In this document: piece after piece, positions 1 through 6,097 of the stretch
Layout: each line of letters starts with the position of its first letter
Position numbering within the stretch: the first letter of the stretch is position 1
Assembly (NCBI GenBank): GCA_030672805.1
Contig: DAOVFR010000127.1
Coordinates: 1 to 7,187, forward strand
Reading direction: 5' to 3'
Origin: Candidatus Krumholzibacteriota bacterium
GTDB lineage: Bacteria; Krumholzibacteriota; Krumholzibacteriia; Krumholzibacteriales; Krumholzibacteriaceae
DNA: 7,187 nt
The notes under the pieces: model-generated
Databases searched by the model: none
Told to the model about the DNA's origin: nothing
Seen by the model: only the letters and a program-made list of their open reading frames with translations
Translations under genes and position numbers: made by a program

Positions 1-376
1 CGTTGCGTTCCTTCTCTTCCATGTGGAAGGGGCTTTTCGTGGCGACGATTCCCGACACGTCACCTCGTGAGGAGCGGATCGTGACGGGGAGTCCGATCAG
101 CCTCGGGTTCCACCAGCCGCCCAGCGTGTTGAAACGGATGAAATTGCCGGTGAAATGGGAAACCATCAGCGCGACCTCGTCCATGTGTGCGGCAAGCATG
201 ATCCGCGGATGCTCGGCGGGACCCGCCAGTCTTGCGATACACGAACCGAGGCGATCCTTCGTGATCTCGGCCCTGGAAGACAGTTCTCCCGCCATGAGTC
301 CGGACACCTCGTGCTCGAAACCGGGCGCGCCCATCGCCTCGGTGAATTTCTTCATCAACTGTTCTATCCGGTCCAT
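1..376 (-). CDS. M42-family metallo-aminopeptidase, N-terminal 125 codons (runs off left edge)
   Basis: M42 peptidases (glutamyl aminopeptidase/TET type, sometimes labelled endoglucanase or FrvX) are cytoplasmic enzymes with two metal ions that trim N-terminal residues from peptides, often as large tetrahedral assemblies. The frame is open from the ATG at 376 to the window edge. Visible family marks are the N-terminal GAPGFEHEV segment (residues 16-24), DRLGS (41-45), and AAHMDEVALMV (62-72). In that last motif H64 should be a metal ligand and D66 the catalytic-site Asp. The LGGWWNPRLIG and SPFHMEEKER segments (about 85-124) match the family's usual GGW and P-H-x-x-x-E-E-R regions. Many members have Gly where this one has Ala after HMDEV. 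The start is supported by an AAGGAG Shine-Dalgarno site at 383-388, six bases upstream, and lies 16 bases after the ddl stop, so the two are probably cotranscribed. The remaining metal ligands and the catalytic Glu lie outside the window, so activity cannot be judged. Confidence 0.87.
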   Translation of the reverse strand, partial: MDRIEQLMKKFTEAMGAPGFEHEVSGLMAGELSSRAEITKDRLGSCIARLAGPAEHPRIMLAAHMDEVALMVSHFTGNFIRFNTLGGWWNPRLIGLPVTIRSSRGDVSGIVATKSPFHMEEKERN

Positions 377-382
377 CGTCCG

Positions 383-388
383 CTCCTT
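383..388 (-). promoter_or_regulatory. Shine-Dalgarno site of the M42 peptidase gene
   Basis: On the minus strand this reads AAGGAG, six bases before the ATG at 376 and within the 16-base gap after ddl. It fixes the start of the edge-truncated peptidase gene. Confidence 0.75.
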
Positions 389-392
389 GTGT

Positions 393-1409
393 TCATTTTT
401 CTCTCCTGGCGTCGGCCATCAGGCAGATCCGTTCGAGAAGCTCGCCGAACGAAATGCCGACGGCGCTCGCGGCCATCGGCACCAGACTGAGCCCGGTCAT
501 GCCGGGGAGCGTGTTCACCTCGAGGCAGTACGGTTCCCCGTCATCCGAAAGGCGAAAATCGGCCCGTGCGTAATCACGGCACATGAGGGCCTCGTAGGCA
601 AGCACCGCCTCGCGCTGAATCCGTTCGGTGACCACCGGTTCGATCCGTGCCGGCACCACGTACTCACTGCATCCCTTCGTATACTTGCACCTGTAATCGT
701 AGAACCCTCCTTCAGGTATGACCTCTACCAGCGGAAGCGGTTCCCCGTCGAGAATGGCCGCGGTGATCTCCCTGCCCGGTATGAACCTCTCGATCATGGT
801 TCCACCATGATAGGCGGCGGCCTTCTCGAGGCCGGCGGCAAGCCCACCCCGGTCCGGTACGAACGAGAACCCGACACTCGAACCCTGGCAAACGGGTTTG
901 ATCACAACTGGATACCCGATCTCTCGCTCGATCAACCCCCCGACCCGGTCCGGACCCGTTTCGTCGTACTCGCGCAGGACCAGGGACGGGGCGGTCCGGA
1001 CCCCCGCACCCCTGAACAGAGCTTTCGAACAGCCCTTGTTCATCGCCAGCGCGCTTCCCAGAACTCCCGTACCGGTGTATGGGATTCCGGCGATCTCGAG
1101 GATCGCCTGGATCGTCCCGTCCTCGCCCGATCCCCCGTGCAGACCTACGAACGTTACGTCGGCGCCGCGGATAAAGGGCGAGTTCACCCATTCGAATGTG
1201 CGTTCCGGAGGTAGAACTGGGATCTGCCCGGAAGGCGCCTCGGCGATCCTCACATCGTCAGGTTCGGCCTGCCCGTCGAGTGGAAGGGCCGGATCCAGGG
1301 AACACACTTCGTGACCGCACTCGCGGAGCGCTCTCACCACTCCCATCCCACTCGAGACGGATACATCGCGCTCCGGCGAATCTCCTCCCAGCAAAACAAC
1401 GATCTTCAT
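393..1409 (-). CDS. ddl: D-alanine--D-alanine ligase
   Basis: Ddl is a cytoplasmic ATP-grasp enzyme that joins two D-alanines, giving the dipeptide that MurF adds to the peptidoglycan precursor. The 338-residue length is normal. The N-terminal GGDSPERDVSVSSG (8-21) carries the E13 expected to contact the first D-Ala. LHGGSGEDG (90-98), AMNKGCSK (122-129), VIKP (169-172) and QGSSVG (175-180) are the nucleotide and substrate segments. The omega-loop YDYRCKY (237-243) ends in Lys-Tyr (K242, Y243), the form seen in D-Ala-D-Ala ligases rather than the Phe form of D-Ala-D-lactate ligases. D284, E297 and N299 in the DFRL and EVNTLPGMT segments are the expected magnesium ligands. Asn124 replaces the Asp common in the AMDK motif. 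The ATG start has only a weak site (GGAAAGAG at 1416-1423) and lies 82 bases after gltX. murF and other mur genes are not in the window. Confidence 0.97.
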   Translation of the reverse strand: MKIVVLLGGDSPERDVSVSSGMGVVRALRECGHEVCSLDPALPLDGQAEPDDVRIAEAPSGQIPVLPPERTFEWVNSPFIRGADVTFVGLHGGSGEDGTIQAILEIAGIPYTGTGVLGSALAMNKGCSKALFRGAGVRTAPSLVLREYDETGPDRVGGLIEREIGYPVVIKPVCQGSSVGFSFVPDRGGLAAGLEKAAAYHGGTMIERFIPGREITAAILDGEPLPLVEVIPEGGFYDYRCKYTKGCSEYVVPARIEPVVTERIQREAVLAYEALMCRDYARADFRLSDDGEPYCLEVNTLPGMTGLSLVPMAASAVGISFGELLERICLMADARREK

Positions 1410-1440
1410 TAGACGCTCTTTCCAATCCCTATTTTCCAGT

Positions 1441-1480
1441 CCGGCACACCGGCATGTCGCATCCGGATTTTCCGGGGCCC
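1441..1480. repeat. CCGG-rich small inverted repeats in the gltX-ddl gap
   Basis: The 82-base gap between the gltX stop and the ddl start holds four CCGG tetramers, at 1441, 1449, 1463 and 1472. The first two can pair across a four-base loop and the last two across a five-base loop. An eight-base palindrome (1461-1468) and a GGGCCC (1475-1480) overlap this region. No T-run follows on the minus strand, so a rho-independent terminator is not supported, and no convincing -10/-35 pair is visible. Chance occurrence in GC-rich DNA is quite possible. Confidence 0.3.
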
Positions 1481-1491
1481 GTTAAACATCT

Positions 1492-2934
1492 CTACATCCG
1501 GGCGGCTTCCCCGGCAGCGTGCTTCAACGTGCCAATTACGTCTTTTTTTCCCCTGATCCTGACGATGCTCGCAAGATCGGGACCATGCAGCGCGCCGGTC
1601 AGGGCCGCACGGAGAGGCATATAAAGTTCCTTGCCCTTGACACCGCATCGTTTTCCGACTTCCTTTATGGCGCCCCGTATACATTCCGTGTTCCACTCGC
1701 CGCACGAACCGAATGCGTCGGCGAATGCCGAGAACAGCCCCTCACGCCTTTTGAGCATCTGGACGGCCTCGCCGGTCATCCCCGGTGGGCCGGGTCGGAA
1801 AAAGACGGTCTCTTCCATGAGCCGCGAAAAGAACGGCATGTTCTCGGAAACGATGTCGAATATCTCTCTCAGCTCGTCCTGCCGGTACCGGTCCTTCAAT
1901 TCGCCGGGAATGTATGGCAGCGCCTCCTCGAAATATCGAGCCGCGCCCCCCCTTCGCGTATGCTGCGCCGAGACCCAGTTCAGCTTCTCAACATCAAAGA
2001 TGCTCGGACTCTCCGACACGCGTTCCAGCGAGAACTCGCGAACGAGCTCCTCGACGGAGAGTATCTCATCCCGGTCAGGCGGTGACCAGCCGAGAAAGGC
2101 GAGGTAATTCACGATCCCCTCACGTGGATATCCACGCTCCCGGAAATCGCGAATGTTCGGGGCTCCCTTTCTCTTGCTGAGTTTTGTCCGGTCGCTGCCG
2201 AGAATCAGCGGTATGTGGGCAAACGCCGGCCACCCGAATCCGAGCGCATCGTATATCATGAGCTGTCGAAGCGTGTTCGACAGGTGCTCCTCTCCCCTGA
2301 CGACATGCGTGATCTTCATCAGCGCGTCATCGATCGCGGCGGCGAAGTTATACGTGGGAAGTCCGTTCGAACGGAGAATGACAAAGTCGCCTACCATGTG
2401 GTGAGGAAACTCGACCTCTCCCCTGATGATGTCGCTGAACCGCTTTTTCTCGCCTTCCGTTACAATGAACCTGATGCTCTCGGGCCTTCCGTCGGCTCGA
2501 CGTTTGGCGCGCTCCTTACCGGTGAGATTTCTGCATGACCCGTCATACCGGGGCGGCCTGCCCTCCTCGATCCTTTCCTTCCTTTTACGCTCAAGCTCCT
2601 CCGGTGTGCAGAAGCACGGATACGCTTTTTCCTCCTCGAGGAGCTGTTCCGCGTACTGGCGGTAGATCTCGATGCGCTCTGACTGCCGGTACGGTCCAAA
2701 GTCGCCGTCCTTCCGGGGTCCCTCATCCCAGTCGAGCCCGAGCCAGGCCAGGTCTTCGAGCATATCGTCCTCCCGCTCCCCGGAGGAACGCTCGATATCC
2801 GTGTTCTCCATCCGCAGTATGAACGCCCCGCCGTGCCGGCGGGCGAACAGCCAGTTGAAGAGGGCGGTCCTCGCTCCACCGACGTGGAGGAATCCCGTCG
2901 GGCTCGGGGCGAATCTCACTCGTACATCCTGCAT
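1492..2934 (-). CDS. gltX: Glutamyl-tRNA synthetase
   Basis: This class I aminoacyl-tRNA synthetase charges tRNA(Glu) in the cytoplasm. From the start chosen here the protein is 480 residues, normal for bacterial GluRS. It opens VRVRFAPSPTGFLHVGGARTA (5-25 region), with the HIGH-type ATP motif at about 17-20. A probable zinc site is C107-F-C109 with Y130 and C134. The catalytic-domain segments YNFA (195-198) and VVRGEEHLSN (211-220) are present, and the KMSKS loop is KLSKR at 251-255. The helical anticodon-binding domain follows and ends near ALTGALHGP (444-452). The ATG at 2934 is preferred because of its AAGGA site and because most GluRS begin just before this motif. An ATG at 3000 in the same frame overlaps the ispF stop and would add 22 residues, but it lacks a good ribosome site. 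Whether the enzyme also charges tRNA(Gln) cannot be told from the sequence. The gene sits directly after ispD-ispF, as in Bacillus. Confidence 0.97.
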   Translation of the reverse strand: MQDVRVRFAPSPTGFLHVGGARTALFNWLFARRHGGAFILRMENTDIERSSGEREDDMLEDLAWLGLDWDEGPRKDGDFGPYRQSERIEIYRQYAEQLLEEEKAYPCFCTPEELERKRKERIEEGRPPRYDGSCRNLTGKERAKRRADGRPESIRFIVTEGEKKRFSDIIRGEVEFPHHMVGDFVILRSNGLPTYNFAAAIDDALMKITHVVRGEEHLSNTLRQLMIYDALGFGWPAFAHIPLILGSDRTKLSKRKGAPNIRDFRERGYPREGIVNYLAFLGWSPPDRDEILSVEELVREFSLERVSESPSIFDVEKLNWVSAQHTRRGGAARYFEEALPYIPGELKDRYRQDELREIFDIVSENMPFFSRLMEETVFFRPGPPGMTGEAVQMLKRREGLFSAFADAFGSCGEWNTECIRGAIKEVGKRCGVKGKELYMPLRAALTGALHGPDLASIVRIRGKKDVIGTLKHAAGEAARM

Positions 2935-2941
2935 CCGCCGT

Positions 2942-2946
2942 TCCTT
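2942..2946 (-). promoter_or_regulatory. Shine-Dalgarno site deciding the gltX start
   Basis: The minus strand reads AAGGA, seven bases before the ATG at 2934. It favours the 480-residue GluRS over the 502-residue version starting at 3000, which has no comparable purine tract at the right distance. Confidence 0.65.
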
Positions 2947-2996
2947 TCCGGAGATAGACAGAGTTTTACCGGCAACCCTGTCCCGGCTGCGAGTGT

Positions 2997-3476
2997 TCAT
3001 GCGTCCATGGATCGTTCGAGCAGCACGACGGCTCGCGCCGCGATGGCCCGCCCCTCACCCACAGGCCCGAGCCCTTCTCCTTTCGTCGCCTTGACAGAAA
3101 TCATATCCTGCCTCACGCGAAGCGCTCCGGCCAGCTCCTCGATCATGCGCCGACGGTACGGGGCAAGGAGTGGTCTTTCGGCATGAACAATACAATCGGC
3201 ATTCACCAGGCGGTACCCCCGTCCCGCCACGAGATCGGCCACATGCTCGAGGATCTCGAGGCTCGAAATTCCCTTGAACCTGTCCGTCTCCGGAAAATGT
3301 TCCCCCAGGTCACCCAGTCCGATCGCCCCGAGCATCGCATCGCACAGGGCGTGAACGAGTGCATCGGCGTCGGAATGGCCGAGAAGGCCCTTCTCGTATT
3401 CGATGCGGACCCCGCCGAGAACAAGGGGTCGCCCCTCGACGAGCGGGTGTATATCATATCCGATTCCTACCCTCAT
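2997..3476 (-). CDS. ispF: 2-C-methyl-D-erythritol 2,4-cyclodiphosphate synthase
   Basis: IspF is the fifth enzyme of the MEP pathway. It cyclises CDP-methylerythritol 2-phosphate to methylerythritol cyclodiphosphate with release of CMP, as a cytoplasmic trimer with zinc at each subunit interface. The 159-residue length is typical. The zinc ligands are D8 and H10 in the GYDIHP motif and H42 in HSDADALVHA, at the same numbers as in the E. coli enzyme. LGDLGEHFPETD (55-66) and the C-terminal KATKGEGLGPVGEGRAIAA region (129-147) are also family marks. The ATG has a GGAG site seven bases upstream (3484-3487). Its stop overlaps the alternative upstream ATG of gltX by four bases, and the preferred gltX start is 62 bases further on. 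IspD lies just upstream, so two of the pathway's enzymes are side by side but not fused. IspE, which acts between them, is not in the window. Confidence 0.98.
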   Translation of the reverse strand: MRVGIGYDIHPLVEGRPLVLGGVRIEYEKGLLGHSDADALVHALCDAMLGAIGLGDLGEHFPETDRFKGISSLEILEHVADLVAGRGYRLVNADCIVHAERPLLAPYRRRMIEELAGALRVRQDMISVKATKGEGLGPVGEGRAIAARAVVLLERSMDA

Positions 3477-3502
3477 CCGAGAACTCCGTGCGGACTACAG
3501 GA

Positions 3503-3525
3503 CGGCCGGGCTCCTCCGCCGGCCG
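3503..3525 (-). repeat. GC-rich perfect inverted repeat (possible RNA hairpin) in the ispD-ispF gap
   Basis: The seven-base arms CGGCCGG (3503-3509) and CCGGCCG (3519-3525) pair perfectly around a nine-base loop (3510-3518). The stem is entirely G-C. On the transcript the loop reads CGGAGGAGC, which resembles a Shine-Dalgarno site, but no start codon follows at a usable distance, and ispF has its own site nearer its ATG. No U-run follows, so it is not a typical terminator. It could slow polymerase, block RNase or tune ispF relative to ispD, but that is inference. It lies in the largest gap of the window (3477-3589), where I see no promoter. Confidence 0.45.
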
Positions 3526-3589
3526 CTCCATTGCCGTTCATATGAAACCGGAAGTAGTTCCGTCCCCGGACCGCACACCCACCGGCGGC

Positions 3590-4312
3590 CTACGGAGAAT
3601 CCTGTCCGTTGAATGCAAGCCTCTTTCCCGCGAGAAAGCTCGACATTATCTCGAGGTCTTCCTTGACGGTGACCTTGATGTTCCAGCGCTCTCCCTCTAC
3701 AACGTGTACCGGCAGCCCGGCGGCAAACATCAGCGAGCTTTCGTCGGTGGCGGTCCGCTTGATCTCGCCCGCCGTCTCGAACGCCTTCTTCAGCATATCG
3801 AACCTGAATCCCTGTGGCGTCTGGATACCGATCACACGTTCCCGGGGCACGATACCCTCGAGCACCTCGTCTCTCAGGCGGCCCAGCGTCTCGGTGACCT
3901 GGAGAGCGGGGACAGCGGCCCCGTATCTGCCCGCCGCATCGACTACCCGCCCGACCAGTTCGACCGATACAACCGGCCTGCAGGCGTCATGAACGAGGAT
4001 CACTTCGGCTCGCTCAACCGCCTTCAACCCGATAACCACCGATTCCTGCCGCGTCTCTCCCCCGGGGAGCACTGTACAGTTCAACCCTGGAACCTCCCGG
4101 CGTATCGTCTCGCCCGCCTTGTCCTCCCAGCCCGCAGGAACCACAACGATGTACGAGGAGACGCCCCCCCAGGCATCGATGCCTTTCAGCGACCACCCGA
4201 GCAGGGTCATTCCTTCGACGGGGTAAAAACTCTTCGGCATCTCACGCCCGAACCGCAATCCCTTTCCGGCGGCGGCCATGATACAGATAACGTTCCGTTC
4301 CTTCTTTCCCAC
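3590..4312 (-). CDS. ispD: 2-C-methyl-D-erythritol 4-phosphate cytidylyltransferase
   Basis: IspD catalyses the third MEP pathway step, joining CTP and methylerythritol 4-phosphate to give CDP-methylerythritol and pyrophosphate in the cytoplasm. The 240-residue length is typical. The glycine-rich CTP loop is AAAGKGLRFG (13-22) with R20, followed by K27 in MPKSFYP. GGETRQESV (84-92), VHDACRP (107-113, D109), QTPQGF (164-169), TDESS (189-193) and NIKVT (211-215, K213) complete the active site. R20, K27 and K213 fall at the numbers used for E. coli. The start is a GTG. The mlaD stop codon is in the same frame upstream with no ATG between, and the later Met12 would cut into the first beta strand. 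A GGGGGA tract lies five bases before the GTG, partly inside a 12-base palindrome. It is 36 bases after mlaD, so it probably shares that transcript. Confidence 0.96.
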   Translation of the reverse strand: MGKKERNVICIMAAAGKGLRFGREMPKSFYPVEGMTLLGWSLKGIDAWGGVSSYIVVVPAGWEDKAGETIRREVPGLNCTVLPGGETRQESVVIGLKAVERAEVILVHDACRPVVSVELVGRVVDAAGRYGAAVPALQVTETLGRLRDEVLEGIVPRERVIGIQTPQGFRFDMLKKAFETAGEIKRTATDESSLMFAAGLPVHVVEGERWNIKVTVKEDLEIMSSFLAGKRLAFNGQDSP

Positions 4313-4317
4313 CTCTC

Positions 4318-4329
4318 TCCCCCGGGGGA
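4318..4329. repeat. 12-base palindrome over the ispD ribosome-binding site
   Basis: TCCCCCGGGGGA is a perfect palindrome between mlaD and ispD. Its G-rich half is the purine tract that should serve as the ispD Shine-Dalgarno site. A four-base stem with a CCGG loop could form on the RNA and partly hide the site. That role is inference, and a chance GC palindrome is a real alternative. Confidence 0.35.
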
Positions 4330-4348
4330 ATCCCTGGAATCGGGCATC

Positions 4349-5245
4349 CTAGAATATTTCCACCTTCAGGTACTTCTTCGGGTTCAGCCTGATGTCGGTC
4401 ACGAGTTCGTCGAAGCTCGATATGGCTCTCTCCAGCCTGTCGAGCAGCTCCCTGTCATGAATAAGCGTTCCGAGCGTAGTATCGTCCGATTCGAGGCGCC
4501 TGGTGATCTCCAGCAGCGCCCCGGACATCTCGCTCATCCGTTCGAACATCTCGGGCAGCTCCCGGCCGGCCTTATCCAGCGTTACGATCAAGCTGTCAAG
4601 GCGTTCCGAGTTCCTGGCCAGGAGATCGTTCATGCGCTCGGCCGATTGACTGAACGAAGAGATGCCCCGTTCGACCCCGGGGCCGTTCGCCTCGATGATC
4701 GTCCTCAAGTCACCGGTGATCACGGCGAGGTTCTCGAGAGCTGTCCTGAGATTTTCCCCCTCCGAAAGAATATTCGAGACTTTCCTGATATCCCCGGCCA
4801 GGGAACCCAGCTCGTCCATCACCCTTCCCATCGTCGAAATCGCCTCGGAAATGCCGGGATCGTAAACACCCTGTATGGCCGAGCCCGGCTCGAGGCGGAC
4901 ATCCGATTTGCCGAGAACGATCCTCACTATCCTCTCTCCCATGACACCGATAGGCTCCAGCATGATCCTCGAATCGTCCGGGATCCTGACATCGGCGTCT
5001 ATCTTCATCGTAAGCAGGACGTCCCTCTCGCGCAGCGAAACCCGCTTCACCTCGCCTTTCTCGACACCGTTTACCAGCACGACGTCGCCCGCATCGATCC
5101 CCCCCACCATGGGGAACACGGCGAGCAGCTTGAATGTCGAGCGGCCCACCTTGAATCCCTGGAACCACATCAGGCCGATGGTGAGGATCAGTCCCGCTAT
5201 GACGATCGTGAATCCGACACGAAGTTCGAGCGATCTGCTCGCCAT
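4349..5245 (-). CDS. mlaD: MCE-domain lipid transport protein MlaD, with long helical C-terminus
   Basis: MlaD-type proteins are anchored in the inner membrane and form a hexameric MCE ring in the periplasm through which phospholipids pass to or from the MlaE-MlaF transporter. One membrane helix is visible at about residues 10-29, with no lipobox. A single MCE domain follows at about 36-114, with VGGIDAGDVVLVNGVEKGEV (47-66) and PDDSRIMLEPIGVMGERIVRI (89-109) as its recognisable stretches. Residues 133-285 are charged and leucine-rich and look helical or coiled coil. The protein ends in NPKKYLKVEIF, a type of ending I associate with MlaD-like proteins outside Proteobacteria. At 298 residues it is much longer than E. 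coli MlaD (about 183). The ATG has GGGAG eight bases upstream (5254-5258) and starts 30 bases after mlaF. A distant MCE paralogue cannot be excluded, but the mlaE-mlaF context supports the name. Confidence 0.93.
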   Translation of the reverse strand: MASRSLELRVGFTIVIAGLILTIGLMWFQGFKVGRSTFKLLAVFPMVGGIDAGDVVLVNGVEKGEVKRVSLRERDVLLTMKIDADVRIPDDSRIMLEPIGVMGERIVRIVLGKSDVRLEPGSAIQGVYDPGISEAISTMGRVMDELGSLAGDIRKVSNILSEGENLRTALENLAVITGDLRTIIEANGPGVERGISSFSQSAERMNDLLARNSERLDSLIVTLDKAGRELPEMFERMSEMSGALLEITRRLESDDTTLGTLIHDRELLDRLERAISSFDELVTDIRLNPKKYLKVEIF

Positions 5246-5275
5246 TGTCCTCTCTCCCGCCGGGTTTTAAGTCTC

Positions 5276-6046
5276 TCACACCGGCTTGATCGGGCCTTCG
5301 GCCCTTCCCTCTATGAACTGCCTTACTACCGGGTGATCCGTCGAACGGATCTCGCCAGGTGTTCCGCTGAAAATGATCTTGCCGCCATGAAGCATGGCCA
5401 GGTAGTCCCCAATCTTGTAAGCACTTCTGATATCATGAGTCACAACGATCGATGTGATCTGCAGCTCTTTCTGCAGGTTCCGGATCAGCTCGTTGATCAC
5501 ATCGGCCATGATCGGGTCGAGGCCGGTCGTCGGCTCATCGTAGAGTACTACGGACGGTTCCATCACGACGGCTCGCGCCAACCCCACCCTTTTTTTCATC
5601 CCTCCACTGAGTTCCGCCGGGTACTTATCGTATACCTTCTTGAGACCGACGAGCCCGAGCTTCATATCGACGACGCTCCGGACCTCTTCCTCGGCCATCC
5701 TGGTGTGTTTCCTGAGAGGAAGAGCAACATTCTCGCCGACGGACATCGAGTCGAACAGGGCGGAACTCTGAAAAAGCATACCAAAGCGCATCCTCATTTG
5801 AAATAACTTTTTCCGGTTAAATTGCGTTATATCTTCACCGTTGAAAAGGATCTCCCCCTCTTCCGGCTTGATCAGTCCCGTGACATTCTTCAACAGCACG
5901 CTCTTGCCGCAGCCGCTCTGTCCCATGATCACAAGGTTCTCACTCTTTCCTATATCGAGATCGAGGGCGTCGAGAACTCTGCGGTGATCGAAGATCTTGG
6001 TGACCCCACGGAGACGTATGATTGGATCGTGACCAACGTTACGCAC
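5276..6046 (-). CDS. mlaF: ABC transporter ATPase MlaF
   Basis: This is the cytoplasmic ATPase of the MCE/Mla phospholipid transporter, expected to work as a dimer on a dimer of MlaE. All ABC motifs are intact in 256 residues: Walker A GQSGCGKS (42-49), Q-loop Q93 in LFQSSALFDS, signature LSGGM (146-150) followed by KKR, Walker B VVLYDE (166-171) with catalytic E171, D-loop GLDP (175-178) and switch H204 in VTHD. The FQSSALFDSMSVGENVALPL segment is characteristic of MlaF-type rather than general ABC ATPases. The start is a GTG with AGGA seven bases upstream (6054-6057). A TAG four codons earlier in the same frame rules out a longer protein, and the overlapping ATG is out of frame. It is 51 bases after mlaE and 30 before mlaD. 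Confidence 0.96.
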   Translation of the reverse strand: MRNVGHDPIIRLRGVTKIFDHRRVLDALDLDIGKSENLVIMGQSGCGKSVLLKNVTGLIKPEEGEILFNGEDITQFNRKKLFQMRMRFGMLFQSSALFDSMSVGENVALPLRKHTRMAEEEVRSVVDMKLGLVGLKKVYDKYPAELSGGMKKRVGLARAVVMEPSVVLYDEPTTGLDPIMADVINELIRNLQKELQITSIVVTHDIRSAYKIGDYLAMLHGGKIIFSGTPGEIRSTDHPVVRQFIEGRAEGPIKPV

Positions 6047-6064
6047 GCAACCATCCTATCGTTC

Positions 6065-6085
6065 GCGCCCGTGCGGGTGGGGCGC
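6065..6085 (-). repeat. GC-rich inverted repeat in the mlaE-mlaF gap
   Basis: GCGCCC (6065-6070) and GGGCGC (6080-6085) can form a six-base all-GC stem with a nine-base loop in the 51-base gap. No U-run follows on the minus strand, so termination is unlikely. It ends seven bases before the mlaF Shine-Dalgarno site. A function is not shown. Confidence 0.3.
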
Positions 6086-6097
6086 CTGTGATACCGG

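Noticed and set aside
60..242. A 60-codon minus-strand frame near the left edge
   Set aside because: It overlaps the M42 peptidase coding frame in another phase, and its translation is Arg/His-rich noise.
3..1214. A 403-codon open frame on the plus strand opposite ddl and the M42 peptidase
   Set aside because: The opposite strand holds two convincing genes with intact motifs. The plus-strand translation is low-complexity antisense and has no recognisable domain.
1410..1491. Possible terminator or promoter between gltX and ddl
   Set aside because: The CCGG pairs form only four-base stems, no T-run follows on the minus strand, and no -10/-35 pair stands out, so only a repeat is noted.
1409..1705. 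A 98-codon minus-strand frame between gltX and ddl
   Set aside because: Most of it overlaps the gltX C-terminus in another frame, it has no family resemblance, and its basic, mixed composition is typical of an out-of-frame reading.
3359..5806. An 815-codon open frame on the plus strand opposite ispD, mlaD and mlaF
   Set aside because: ispD, mlaD and mlaF are all in the same codon phase, and this frame is exactly codon-aligned against them. It stays open because TTA, CTA and TCA codons are rare in this GC-rich genome; it ends where mlaF uses a TTA leucine codon. The translation resembles no protein family I know.
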